From: Planctomycetaceae bacterium
Lineage (GTDB): Bacteria > Planctomycetota > Planctomycetia > Planctomycetales > Planctomycetaceae
Assembly (NCBI GenBank): GCA_016765335.1
Contig: JAESQE010000303.1
Coordinates: 6,429-12,025 of the forward strand
Length of the DNA: 5,597 nucleotides
Reading direction: 5' to 3'
Below, piece after piece: positions 1 through 5,375 of the stretch (position 1 is the stretch's first letter; each line of letters starts with the position of its first letter). The translations under genes and the position numbers were made by a program. The notes below the pieces were generated by a model. That model was not told where the DNA came from. It was given only the letters and a program-made list of their open reading frames with translations, and ran no database searches.

Positions 1-18
1 ACTAAAAGGACTATCACA

Positions 19-219
19 TTGGATAAGAAGTACTACGCCAATCTACAGCCAAGCGAAATGGCTATTTTCAGTGCGGCTGCGAATATTTTCGCCAGCCATG
101 TCGCAACAGGAAAAGTGAATGATGACAACGAAAACGACATCATTAAAAAGTCGATAGAAATCTCAATGAAAATAGCAAGAACAGTAGACAACGCAGTCCA
201 AAGCGATGACGAACTGTAA
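19..219 (+). CDS. Small uncharacterised acidic protein, 66 aa
   Basis: I do not recognise this protein and assign no function. It begins at a TTG codon preceded by AAAGGA (5-10), an 8-base spacing that is a good Shine-Dalgarno and decides the start. The frame is open back to base 1, so a longer form beginning outside the window cannot be excluded. The 66 residues look soluble and largely helical. An alanine-rich segment (residues 14-30) is followed by an Asp/Asn-rich turn (34-40), a second helix rich in Ile and Lys (41-60), and an acidic tail ending SDDEL. There is no signal peptide, membrane segment or cysteine. It converges on ilvB and is followed by a weak hairpin (223-254) and the strong stem at 273-324, consistent with a separately transcribed gene. 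Coding status rests on the RBS, composition and placement only. Confidence 0.68.
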   Translation: MDKKYYANLQPSEMAIFSAAANIFASHVATGKVNDDNENDIIKKSIEISMKIARTVDNAVQSDDEL

Positions 220-222
220 ACC

Positions 223-254
223 AATCGCTGAAACCAAGCTGCTTCCCAGTGATT
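223..254 (+). other. Weak stem-loop after the small gene
   Basis: AATCGCTG (223-230) pairs with CAGTGATT (247-254) over 8 bp, with one G-U wobble when read as plus-strand RNA. On the minus strand that pair becomes a C-A mismatch, so the fold favours the plus transcript. It starts 3 bases after the stop of the small gene. No U-tract follows. It could be a 3' UTR structure, or chance. Confidence 0.25.
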
Positions 255-272
255 CACCTACACTATTTATTC

Positions 273-324
273 AACAAGCCCGTCTTCTTTCGGATGTCTA
301 ACACCGAAAAAAGACGGGCTTGTT
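273..324. terminator. Bidirectional terminator-like stem between convergent genes
   Basis: Bases 273-293 are the reverse complement of 304-324 except at one position (C287), giving a 21-bp stem with a 10-base loop (294-303). In minus-strand RNA, the ilvB direction, the odd pair is a permitted G-U wobble. In plus-strand RNA it is a C-A mismatch. On the plus strand the stem runs into the T-rich TTGTTTGTTCT (320-330), as in an intrinsic terminator. On the minus side the stem ends CTTGTT without a longer U-run. It lies in the 142-bp gap between the stops of two convergent genes, so termination of both is the natural reading. The length and pairing are seen in the sequence; the function is inferred. 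Confidence 0.8.
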
Positions 325-361
325 TGTTCTCGCAACTCACGAACAAATACGCAAATGCGTA

Positions 362-2146
362 TTACTCGGTGATAATCTCGTGGACGGTTTTTCCGCCGGG
401 GATCATGGGGAGTACGTGTTCGACGTAAGGGCAGATGACTTCCAGGATGTAAGGGCCTTTGTGATTGATCATGGTTTTGATCGCATCTTCCAGCTCATCT
501 TTGTGCTGGACTCGCTGCCCTGCAATGCCGTACCCCTTGGCGATACCGATGAAATCTGGATAAATCTGATCGCACATGATTGTGCCCGCTTCTCCCAGTG
601 CTTCTGGTTTATCGACAGGCCCCAAATAGGTGTGTGCCCGCTTACCGTCCATGAAGCGATCTTCCCATTGCACCACCATTCCCAGGTGCTGATTATTGAG
701 CAGCATCGTTTTCACGGGCAGACTTTCACAGACCAATGTTCCTAATTCCTGGATATTCATCTGGAACGAGCCATCGCCTTCGATGTTAATCACCAGTGCG
801 TCTGGATACGCGGTCGCAACACCCATCGCAGAAGGCAAACCAAAGCCCATCGTTCCCAATCCGGAAGAACTGAGGAAACGACGTGGCTTATCGAACTTGA
901 AGTATTGTGCGGTCCACATCTGGTGCTGTCCGACGCCCACGCTGACAAACGGATCGAGACCTTCGGTCAGCTTCCACAATGTATCGATAGCTTGTTGCTG
1001 AGGGATTTCTGTTTCATACGTTTTGTAACTGAGCGGGAATTTCTTCTTCCATCCAGCGATTTTTTCTTGCCAGGCATCGGTCTCAGGAATATCGTCATCA
1101 GTAATCGCCTTGTTAAGTTCTTCGATAACATTCTTAACGTCAGCGACAACAGGAATGTGTGCTTCCTTGTTTTTATGAATCTCTGAAGGATCGATATCGA
1201 CATGCACAATTTTTCCGTGCTTGGCGAATTCTTCGAGCTTACCAGTCACGCGATCATCAAAGCGAACACCAAACGCGAGTAAAAGATCTGATTCGTCAAC
1301 AGCTAAGTTCGAGTAAACCGTGCCGTGCATTCCCAGCATGTGCAAAGATTGCTCGTGAGTTCCTGGAAATGCTCCCAGTCCCATAACTGTCATCGCGACA
1401 GGAATTTTTGTTTTCTCTGCAAATTCCAGCAAGGCTTCTGAAGCACCTGAAAGATTGCAGCCACCACCAACATATAAAACCGGTTTTTTGGAACGACGAA
1501 TCGCTGCAACAATCTGTTTGATTTGCTCTGGGGCAACTTCTCTTAATTCAGGATGGTAGCCCGGCAGGTTCATCGGGGGATCGAAATCCACGTCGTCTAA
1601 ATTGATCGAATCGAGTTGAACATCTTTCGGGAAGTCGATCAACACAGGACCGGAACGACCAGTTGTTGCAACGTGATACGCTTCTTTCACAATCCGAGCA
1701 ACATCATTGATGTCGGTAATCATGAAATGATGCTTGGTAATCGCACGGCAAACCTCGATAATCGGTGTTTCCTGAAATGCATCACTTCCAATAACAGCCT
1801 GTGTCACCTGACCAGTAATTGCGATTAAAGGGACAGAATCCATTTTCGCATCTGCAATCGATGTCACCAGATTCGTTGCACCGGGGCCGCTGGTTGCCAT
1901 GCATAGGCCGACCATATCGGTTGTGCGAGAAATCCCCTGAGCCGCGAATGCTCCGCCCTGTTCATGGCGAGGCAAAATCGTGCGAATACGATCTCGGTTT
2001 TTTCTCAGAGCCTGATGCAAAGGCATGCTCGCCCCGCCCGGATAAGCAAAAATATACTTTGACTGATGATGAATCAGTGCTTCGACCAGAATCTCTGCAC
2101 CGTTAATCTGAGCTTTTTTGGTTGATTTTTCTTCTGCAATTGCCAC
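362..2146 (-). CDS. ilvB: Acetolactate synthase, large (catalytic) subunit
   Basis: This enzyme uses thiamine diphosphate to condense two pyruvates to 2-acetolactate, or pyruvate with 2-oxobutyrate to 2-aceto-2-hydroxybutyrate. It is the first common step of branched-chain amino acid synthesis, in the cytoplasm. The 594 residues are slightly longer than E. coli homologues (about 560-575). Three domains are in order. The N-terminal ThDP domain (~13-180) has YPGGAS (35-40), catalytic Glu62 in RHEQGG, and SGPGATN (86-92). The central FAD-binding domain (~205-340) has RFDDRVTGK (295-303). The C-terminal ThDP domain (~395-575) has [15 protein letters not shown] (426-440) and the Mg/ThDP motif GDGS (457-460) with NN at 484-485. 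The start is GTG at 2146; an upstream ATG meets a TAA stop before it. Only a weak GAAAG precedes the start. No ilvN or ilvC is adjacent. Residue 115 is Thr where plant enzymes have Pro197. About 11 extra residues lie near 510-527 relative to the plant enzyme. Confidence 0.97.
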   Translation of the reverse strand: MAIAEEKSTKKAQINGAEILVEALIHHQSKYIFAYPGGASMPLHQALRKNRDRIRTILPRHEQGGAFAAQGISRTTDMVGLCMATSGPGATNLVTSIADAKMDSVPLIAITGQVTQAVIGSDAFQETPIIEVCRAITKHHFMITDINDVARIVKEAYHVATTGRSGPVLIDFPKDVQLDSINLDDVDFDPPMNLPGYHPELREVAPEQIKQIVAAIRRSKKPVLYVGGGCNLSGASEALLEFAEKTKIPVAMTVMGLGAFPGTHEQSLHMLGMHGTVYSNLAVDESDLLLAFGVRFDDRVTGKLEEFAKHGKIVHVDIDPSEIHKNKEAHIPVVADVKNVIEELNKAITDDDIPETDAWQEKIAGWKKKFPLSYKTYETEIPQQQAIDTLWKLTEGLDPFVSVGVGQHQMWTAQYFKFDKPRRFLSSSGLGTMGFGLPSAMGVATAYPDALVINIEGDGSFQMNIQELGTLVCESLPVKTMLLNNQHLGMVVQWEDRFMDGKRAHTYLGPVDKPEALGEAGTIMCDQIYPDFIGIAKGYGIAGQRVQHKDELEDAIKTMINHKGPYILEVICPYVEHVLPMIPGGKTVHEIITE

Positions 2147-2182
2147 GATAATTTACTTTCGCATTCACGCTCTATCAAATTC

Positions 2183-2222
2183 GTAGGGGTGTCTCACAAC
2201 AGATCAATCTGCGCACCCCTGC
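2183..2222 (-). promoter_or_regulatory. Possible ilvB 5' leader hairpin
   Basis: AGGGGTG (2185-2191) pairs perfectly with CACCCCT (2214-2220). The loop contains a small nested palindrome, CAGAT/ATCTG (2200-2211). The structure sits about 40-75 bases upstream of the ilvB GTG, so it would lie in the leader of that mRNA. A TAGAAT on the minus strand (2247-2252) could be a -10 box placing the transcript start just upstream, but no good -35 is seen. No leader peptide rich in Leu/Val/Ile codons was found, so classical attenuation is not supported. A role is only inferred. Confidence 0.28.
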
Positions 2223-2490
2223 CGCAATGTCTTTAACAATCAGAGCATTCTAGCCACAAAAGGTTCAACTTTCGAGACTTGACTACCCGAATTTCTCAAG
2301 GAACTGCCGGAGAGACGTCCAGATTGCTCATTTTCCGCACAGACCCCCGCCAAGAAGTGTTCGTATAAACACCCGCCGGATTCCTATTCACTCAAGCCAG
2401 GCCAACAATACCCTTGTAAATTTTGATGCCAAATTACTTTCCGCAACCACCCACACGCTTACCCTTTACGGAACCTCTAAAAATTCAAAT

Positions 2491-2562
2491 GGAGAACAGA
2501 CATTCCTGTCTGTGTCGTTAGAGCATGCCTCAATTCAATGCAGACAAGAATGTCTACTCTCC
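2491..2562. repeat. REPIN-like inverted pair of short hairpins (family A)
   Basis: Bases 2491-2512 match the reverse complement of 2541-2562 at 19 of 22 positions, separated by 28 bases. Each arm is also a small hairpin: ACAGACA-TTCC-TGTCTGT (2496-2513) and AGACA-AGAA-TGTCT (2542-2555). Two short palindromes in inverted orientation around a variable spacer is the layout of REP doublets (REPINs). The GGAGA...AGACATTC type of arm resembles repeats I recall in planctomycete spacers, but that is memory, not a search. CGTTAG occurs just after each arm (2516-2521, 2562-2567). The element lies in the spacer upstream of both ilvB and the lipoprotein gene. No transposase is in the window. Confidence 0.65.
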
Positions 2563-2694
2563 GTTAGCAATGTCTTTTAGAATCAATAGAGGTTCACTTT
2601 ATTCAAACCGATCTTGCTCTTCTCCGCTTGTTTTGCGAAACTAATCTCCTTGACCTCTTTCTTTCTCAAGTGACGGTTTCCCAAGTATCGCACA

Positions 2695-3516
2695 ATGAAA
2701 ACACAGTTTCTCCTACGATCAAACTTAATACTCTTGGGGACTCTGTGCGCGGGGTTGTTTTCGGGATGCAGTTCAAGCACCTTTCGAGGCAACAACCCGG
2801 ATGACGCACCAGGGAAGTATCACATCAAGACCGAGCATGTCATTTTGCATAGCGACGTCAAACTGAGTTCTGACGATCCGTTGATCCAGGAATTAAAAGA
2901 GCTGCGAGATGAAATCGCACAAACGCTCGAACTGAAACTGGGCGAAAAGCAGGTTGAAGTATTTATGTTTGAGGACGAAACTTCGTATCAGAAGTTTCTC
3001 ACCAATCATTACCCCGGCTTGCCACCTCGCCGAGCCTACTTTGTCGGCACCAGTAGCAAGTTAGCGGTTTATACTGTCTGGACAGATCGTATCCGGGAAG
3101 ATCTCAGGCACGAATTTACTCATGGCGTGCTTCATTCTGCTTTACCGTTTGTGCCGTTATGGGTTGATGAAGGATTCGCTGAGTACTTCGAATTACCAAC
3201 TGCTGCGGGAATTCCGCGGGAAGATTATTTAAGCGAACTGGCTCGCTTACAACTTAATGGCTGGAAGCCGAATCTCAGACGTTTGGAACAGCTCGATGCA
3301 GTCGGCGAAATGCAACGGCTCGATTACGCAGAATCATGGGCCTGGGTGCACTGGATGCTTCACAACAATCCACAAACCCGTAAAAGCTTGCTCGACTACG
3401 CACATCACCCCGAACAGCAAGCAGCGATCCCACTCTCAAAAAGACTCACAAAAATCATTCCCAACCCAGAACAAGAATTAACGGATTGGATCGCTCAAAG
3501 CAGTGCTGGCCAGTAG
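2695..3516 (+). CDS. Lipoprotein zinc metallopeptidase, DUF1570/peptidase-MA-like
   Basis: This 273-residue protein is predicted to be exported and anchored to a membrane. Lys2 and Arg8 precede a hydrophobic stretch (11-23) and a lipobox-like LFSGC, so Cys25 is the likely lipidated residue after signal peptidase II cleavage. The catalytic region has the gluzincin signature HEFTH (139-143): two zinc-ligand histidines and the general base Glu140. DEGFAEYFE (158-166) follows, and Glu159 in DEGFA is the likely third zinc ligand, 15 residues after the second His. Such a pair is typical of DUF1570/peptidase_MA proteins, which are common in planctomycetes. Residues 40-125 form a mixed region before the active site. 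The C-terminal part (175-273) looks helical, with WAWVHWML at 215-222. The substrate is unknown. The ATG lacks a visible Shine-Dalgarno, but the signal peptide fixes the start. The stop is TAG. Confidence 0.85.
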   Translation: MKTQFLLRSNLILLGTLCAGLFSGCSSSTFRGNNPDDAPGKYHIKTEHVILHSDVKLSSDDPLIQELKELRDEIAQTLELKLGEKQVEVFMFEDETSYQKFLTNHYPGLPPRRAYFVGTSSKLAVYTVWTDRIREDLRHEFTHGVLHSALPFVPLWVDEGFAEYFELPTAAGIPREDYLSELARLQLNGWKPNLRRLEQLDAVGEMQRLDYAESWAWVHWMLHNNPQTRKSLLDYAHHPEQQAAIPLSKRLTKIIPNPEQELTDWIAQSSAGQ

Positions 3517-3572
3517 AGATGAATTTAATATAACTCGTTGCCAAGCTCCTGCTTCGTTAAAACAGCAAGTAG

Positions 3573-3598
3573 GCTGCGGTTGAGGCACGAGACCCAGC
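3573..3598. repeat. Bulged hairpin, possible dispersed planctomycete repeat
   Basis: GCTG(C)GGT (3573-3580) pairs with ACCCAGC (3592-3598), leaving one bulged C and an 11-base loop TGAGGCACGAG. It lies in the 126-bp gap between the lipoprotein gene and the following secreted-protein gene. The loop sequence resembles a short repeat I recall from planctomycete spacers, which only a genome search can confirm. No U-run follows, so it is a poor intrinsic terminator for the upstream gene. Confidence 0.3.
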
Positions 3599-3642
3599 AA
3601 AGAGCAGGCTGTCGCAAAATCTATTAAAAGAGGGCAAGACTA

Positions 3643-4065
3643 ATGAGCACACAGAGCAAGTCGGTTTTCCTGATCCTGATTGCTGTAATGAATCTTTGCC
3701 AAATATCAGGACAGATTCGAGCTGAAGATCCTGTCGATAACTCGACAACAAAGAGTGAGCAACCCATCAAGCAACCGGTGAAAAGACCCTTCATCACGCA
3801 TGATGCCCGAGTTGATGAGCATGTGATTACCTTGCGTAAGGAAACGTTTAAAGAGTCTGTTGCGATGTTAGTCAGTCTCGATATGTACCATTATCCTATC
3901 TGGCCATCAACAGCTGCAATCTCTCTTGGTGATTTCCAATCCTTTGACCCGAAACATGATAAGCGGACCATTGACCACATTTTTAGTAACCGCAGGTTCC
4001 TGAAAGTTCTAGCCGAATCGCAGGTTCAAACAGGCTCATCTGGGGCTGTGCTGAGAGATGGGTAA
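3643..4065 (+). CDS. Secreted protein of unknown function, N-terminal half (gene cut by in-frame stop)
   Basis: I do not recognise the family. The ATG has a good Shine-Dalgarno, AGAGGG (3629-3634), 8 bases upstream. The product starts with a Sec signal peptide: Lys6, a hydrophobic core at about 8-19, and an IRA-ED cleavage site after Ala27. A Lys/Gln/Pro-rich linker (about 36-50) and a globular region follow. The frame ends at TAA (4063-4065), but the same frame is open immediately afterwards: KKDLDGYLVKYGIMFEG leads straight into the 4105-4635 reading frame. Removing that one codon gives about 330 residues of continuous protein. I therefore read this as the front part of one gene broken by a nonsense change (for example CAA, GAA or AAA to TAA), not a complete 140-residue protein. 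A sequencing error, with an A8 run adjacent, is the main alternative. Confidence 0.72.
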   Translation: MSTQSKSVFLILIAVMNLCQISGQIRAEDPVDNSTTKSEQPIKQPVKRPFITHDARVDEHVITLRKETFKESVAMLVSLDMYHYPIWPSTAAISLGDFQSFDPKHDKRTIDHIFSNRRFLKVLAESQVQTGSSGAVLRDG

Positions 4066-4104
4066 AAAAAAGATCTGGATGGATACCTTGTCAAATATGG
4101 AATC

Positions 4105-4635
4105 ATGTTTGAAGGAACCAAGTCATTACTGGAACAAGGTAGTACGGTCGGAGGAATTGCCTTTTCTTCATCAAATAATTCCTTCGACCCCTTAAAGACC
4201 CCAGCGATCAATGGCAGGCGTTTCAAATTGTTGGCCAGCATCCTGATTCTCTCTCAATTGAAGGATCAACAGGCATTCAATACGGTGCTAAAGATATCCA
4301 ACCATGCAATCAAACAGCGAGATCAACTCTTTGCAGATAATGTTTTGCGAGTTGGCTTCAAGTTTTCGATACTGAGTCGCGCAAGCCTTTATAACAAACG
4401 CATACTGGCAACAGCATTACTCAATATGAGAGGTGAAAACGAGCTTGCAAAGAAGTACAAATGGGAAGAAATCAAGATGGTCAATTTTGATGCCAAAGCT
4501 ACGCCCTATGATCGTATCGTGACCCGTTGGACAACCCAAGGAAAAGTAGATTACCCACCGAAAGATCGTATTGTTCGACTAATTGCACCTCTCACGGACG
4601 AAGAATTTGCAGTGTTGGTCAAAGCAGTTCAATAA
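4105..4635 (+). CDS. Unknown protein, C-terminal half of the interrupted 3643-4635 gene
   Basis: The 176 codons from ATG 4105 lie in the same frame as the 3643-4065 reading frame and are open back to 4066, directly after its stop. There is no ribosome binding site: the only GGA ends 3 bases before the ATG, too close. Independent translation is unlikely. The segment is mostly helical. A hydrophobic helix, FKLLASILILSQL, lies at about residues 41-53, followed by charged helices and a C-terminal stretch LTDEEFAVLVKAVQ. Without the signal peptide of the first half it would stay cytoplasmic. It reads as intact protein without further stops or frameshifts, so if the gene is a pseudogene the break is recent. 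No family was recognised. The 4636-4687 bases after it hold no clear terminator. Confidence 0.6.
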   Translation: MFEGTKSLLEQGSTVGGIAFSSSNNSFDPLKTPAINGRRFKLLASILILSQLKDQQAFNTVLKISNHAIKQRDQLFADNVLRVGFKFSILSRASLYNKRILATALLNMRGENELAKKYKWEEIKMVNFDAKATPYDRIVTRWTTQGKVDYPPKDRIVRLIAPLTDEEFAVLVKAVQ

Positions 4636-4687
4636 GTAGCCACCGACAGAGCTGGCGTATCAAGAAGTCCCCTAAAAGGTGATGAAA

Positions 4688-4727
4688 TACAAGCCCGAAG
4701 CGCCAGTTTTGAAGTTGCGCACTTTTG
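4688..4727 (+). repeat. Left copy of a long inverted repeat, hairpin-less form
   Basis: These 40 bases are repeated in inverted orientation at 5159-5240. Bases 4707-4727 are a perfect 21-base reverse complement of 5159-5179, and 4688-4706 match the reverse complement of 5222-5240 at 17 of 19 positions. Relative to the right copy, this one lacks the 42-base hairpin block 5180-5221. The 553-bp segment between the outer ends could be a non-autonomous mobile element, or two independent insertions of one repeat family. Confidence 0.75.
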
Positions 4728-4730
4728 ATC

Positions 4731-4922
4731 GCGGTGAGCGAAATTTTGCTTCGCGAGCTACACGATTGATTCGATCAAGGGGTGCCTGGGGCGCCAATCG
4801 ATTGCTGAGTTGTACTTGAGCTGTCCTTGCAGACTATGGATTGCATAAAGAAAGTGGCTCTGGCCCCAGATGTTGGATACTTCTGGGGCCAGAACAATAC
4901 CTTGTGAGGCCTAGTCAGTTTT
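4731..4922 (+). ncRNA. Hairpin-dense non-coding stretch, candidate structured RNA
   Basis: No convincing gene lies here, but hairpins follow one another: GCGAA/TTCGC (4738-4754), TTGAT/ATCAA (4766-4778), GGTGCC/GGCGCC (4781-4795), and a perfect 12-bp GC-rich stem (4859-4870 with 4882-4893, 11-base loop). The last is nested inside two outer helices: GACTA(T)GG (4832-4839) with CCTAGTC (4910-4916), and ATTG (4840-4843) with CAAT (4895-4898). TTTT follows at 4919-4922. A closed multi-helix domain ending in a short U-run suits a small RNA or a terminator. The pairing is visible; that it is transcribed is inference. Strand is chosen from the T-run. Confidence 0.35.
4859..4893. terminator. Perfect 12-bp GC-rich stem-loop
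   Basis: TCTGGCCCCAGA (4859-4870) and TCTGGGGCCAGA (4882-4893) are exact reverse complements around an 11-base loop. It is the most stable local hairpin in the right-hand spacer. No U-run follows directly on either strand. It lies 224 bases beyond the stop of the broken secreted-protein gene, so it may stop read-through from the left, or it may be the core of the larger structure at 4832-4922. Confidence 0.4.
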
Positions 4923-5001
4923 GCATGGGCTGGCTATCATTTCCTCAAAATTTCCTTGGCACCCCAGCCACCCTTTTGTTCATTTTTCATCAGGTATCGT
5001 A

Positions 5002-5025
5002 AGCGGCAAGGCGCTAGCCGCCGGT
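5002..5025. repeat. Possible single copy of a short planctomycete palindromic repeat
   Basis: GCGGC (5003-5007) pairs with GCCGC (5017-5021) around AAGGCGCTA, and GGCGCTAGCC (5010-5019) is itself palindromic at its ends. The AAGCGGCAAGGCGCTAGCCG string is of a kind I recall as widespread in planctomycete spacers. That rests on memory and needs a genome-wide count. It falls inside the weak open frame at 4921-5241, which argues that frame is not a true gene. Confidence 0.4.
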
Positions 5026-5158
5026 AAATTGAAGCAGACCGCTCATTTGCTAGAACGCCTCAGCGAATACCTGAAATCCGCTGAAGATAGTCAGAAAATG
5101 AAACATCTGCGGACAATCTTTTACTCCTGGAAAAACGAGTCACCAGCAAGCAAAACCA

Positions 5159-5240
5159 CAAAAGTGCGCAACTTCAAAAAGCGCCAGCGAGTGAGTCGAA
5201 TGCATCTGGTTTATTCACTCGCTGGCGATTCGGGCTGGTA
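5159..5240 (-). repeat. Right copy of the long inverted repeat, with 42-base hairpin block
   Basis: This is the full-length partner of 4688-4727. Bases 5159-5179 and 5222-5240 correspond to the two parts of the left copy. Between them lies a 42-base block (5180-5221) that supplies most of a perfect 13-bp stem: CGCCAGCGAGTGA (5182-5194) with TCACTCGCTGGCG (5215-5227). The left copy keeps only the CTGGCG half. This is either precise loss of a hairpin from one copy or its insertion into the other. No terminal duplication or transposase is visible. Confidence 0.75.
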
Positions 5241-5261
5241 ATATTGAAAATGGCTCAGCTT

Positions 5262-5342
5262 GTAGGGTCCGCTATTGCGGACAATTTGGGAAAAACACTG
5301 TAAGTTCTAAGGCACACGATGGTACGCAATAGCGTACCCTAC
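5262..5342. repeat. REPIN-like inverted pair of short hairpins (family B)
   Basis: Bases 5262-5282 match the reverse complement of 5322-5342 at 19 of 21 positions, with a 39-base spacer. Each arm is also a perfect 6-bp hairpin: GTCCGC-TATT-GCGGAC (5267-5282) and GTACGC-AATA-GCGTAC (5322-5337). The two differences between the arms are exactly the two partners of one base pair, C-G in one arm and A-T in the other, so pairing within each arm is kept. The outer tails are GTAGG and CCTAC. The element lies 33 bases beyond the stop of the minus-strand gene at the right edge and could act as its terminator. Confidence 0.75.
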
Positions 5343-5375
5343 GGCCTCATCACCGACAGAATCAAACACCTAAAT

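Noticed and set aside
320..745. 141-codon plus-strand open frame opposite the 3' end of ilvB
   Set aside because: It lies antisense to strongly conserved ilvB coding sequence, overlaps the terminator stem at its start and has no ribosome binding site. It is a shadow of ilvB codon usage.
1819..2106. Other plus-strand open frames inside ilvB (for example 1819-2106 and 1616-1828)
   Set aside because: All are antisense to the conserved N-terminal ThDP domain, and their products look compositionally random.
2267..2331. 11-codon minus-strand open frame starting ATGAGCAATCTG as an ilvB leader peptide
   Set aside because: It contains only one Leu and two Val codons in no cluster, and it lies upstream of the best -10-like sequence. 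It does not support attenuation.
2419..2433. 15-base match AATTTTGATGCCAAA shared with 4483-4497
   Set aside because: One copy is spacer and the other is inside a coding region with no further flanking similarity. The string is AT-rich and the match is probably chance.
2583..2795. 70-codon minus-strand open frame over the start of the lipoprotein gene
   Set aside because: It overlaps the signal peptide coding region on the opposite strand, has no start signal, and its product has no recognisable feature.
4688..5342. CRISPR array in the repeat-rich spacer
   Set aside because: The repeats are inverted pairs of different families, not regularly spaced direct repeats, and no cas gene is present.
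4641..5360. 10-base direct repeat CACCGACAGA at 4641-4650 and 5351-5360 flanking the repeat-rich spacer
   Set aside because: It is tempting as a target-site duplication, but the copies lie outside the inverted-repeat ends by about 40 and 110 bases, and one 10-base match in a spacer of this size is not improbable.
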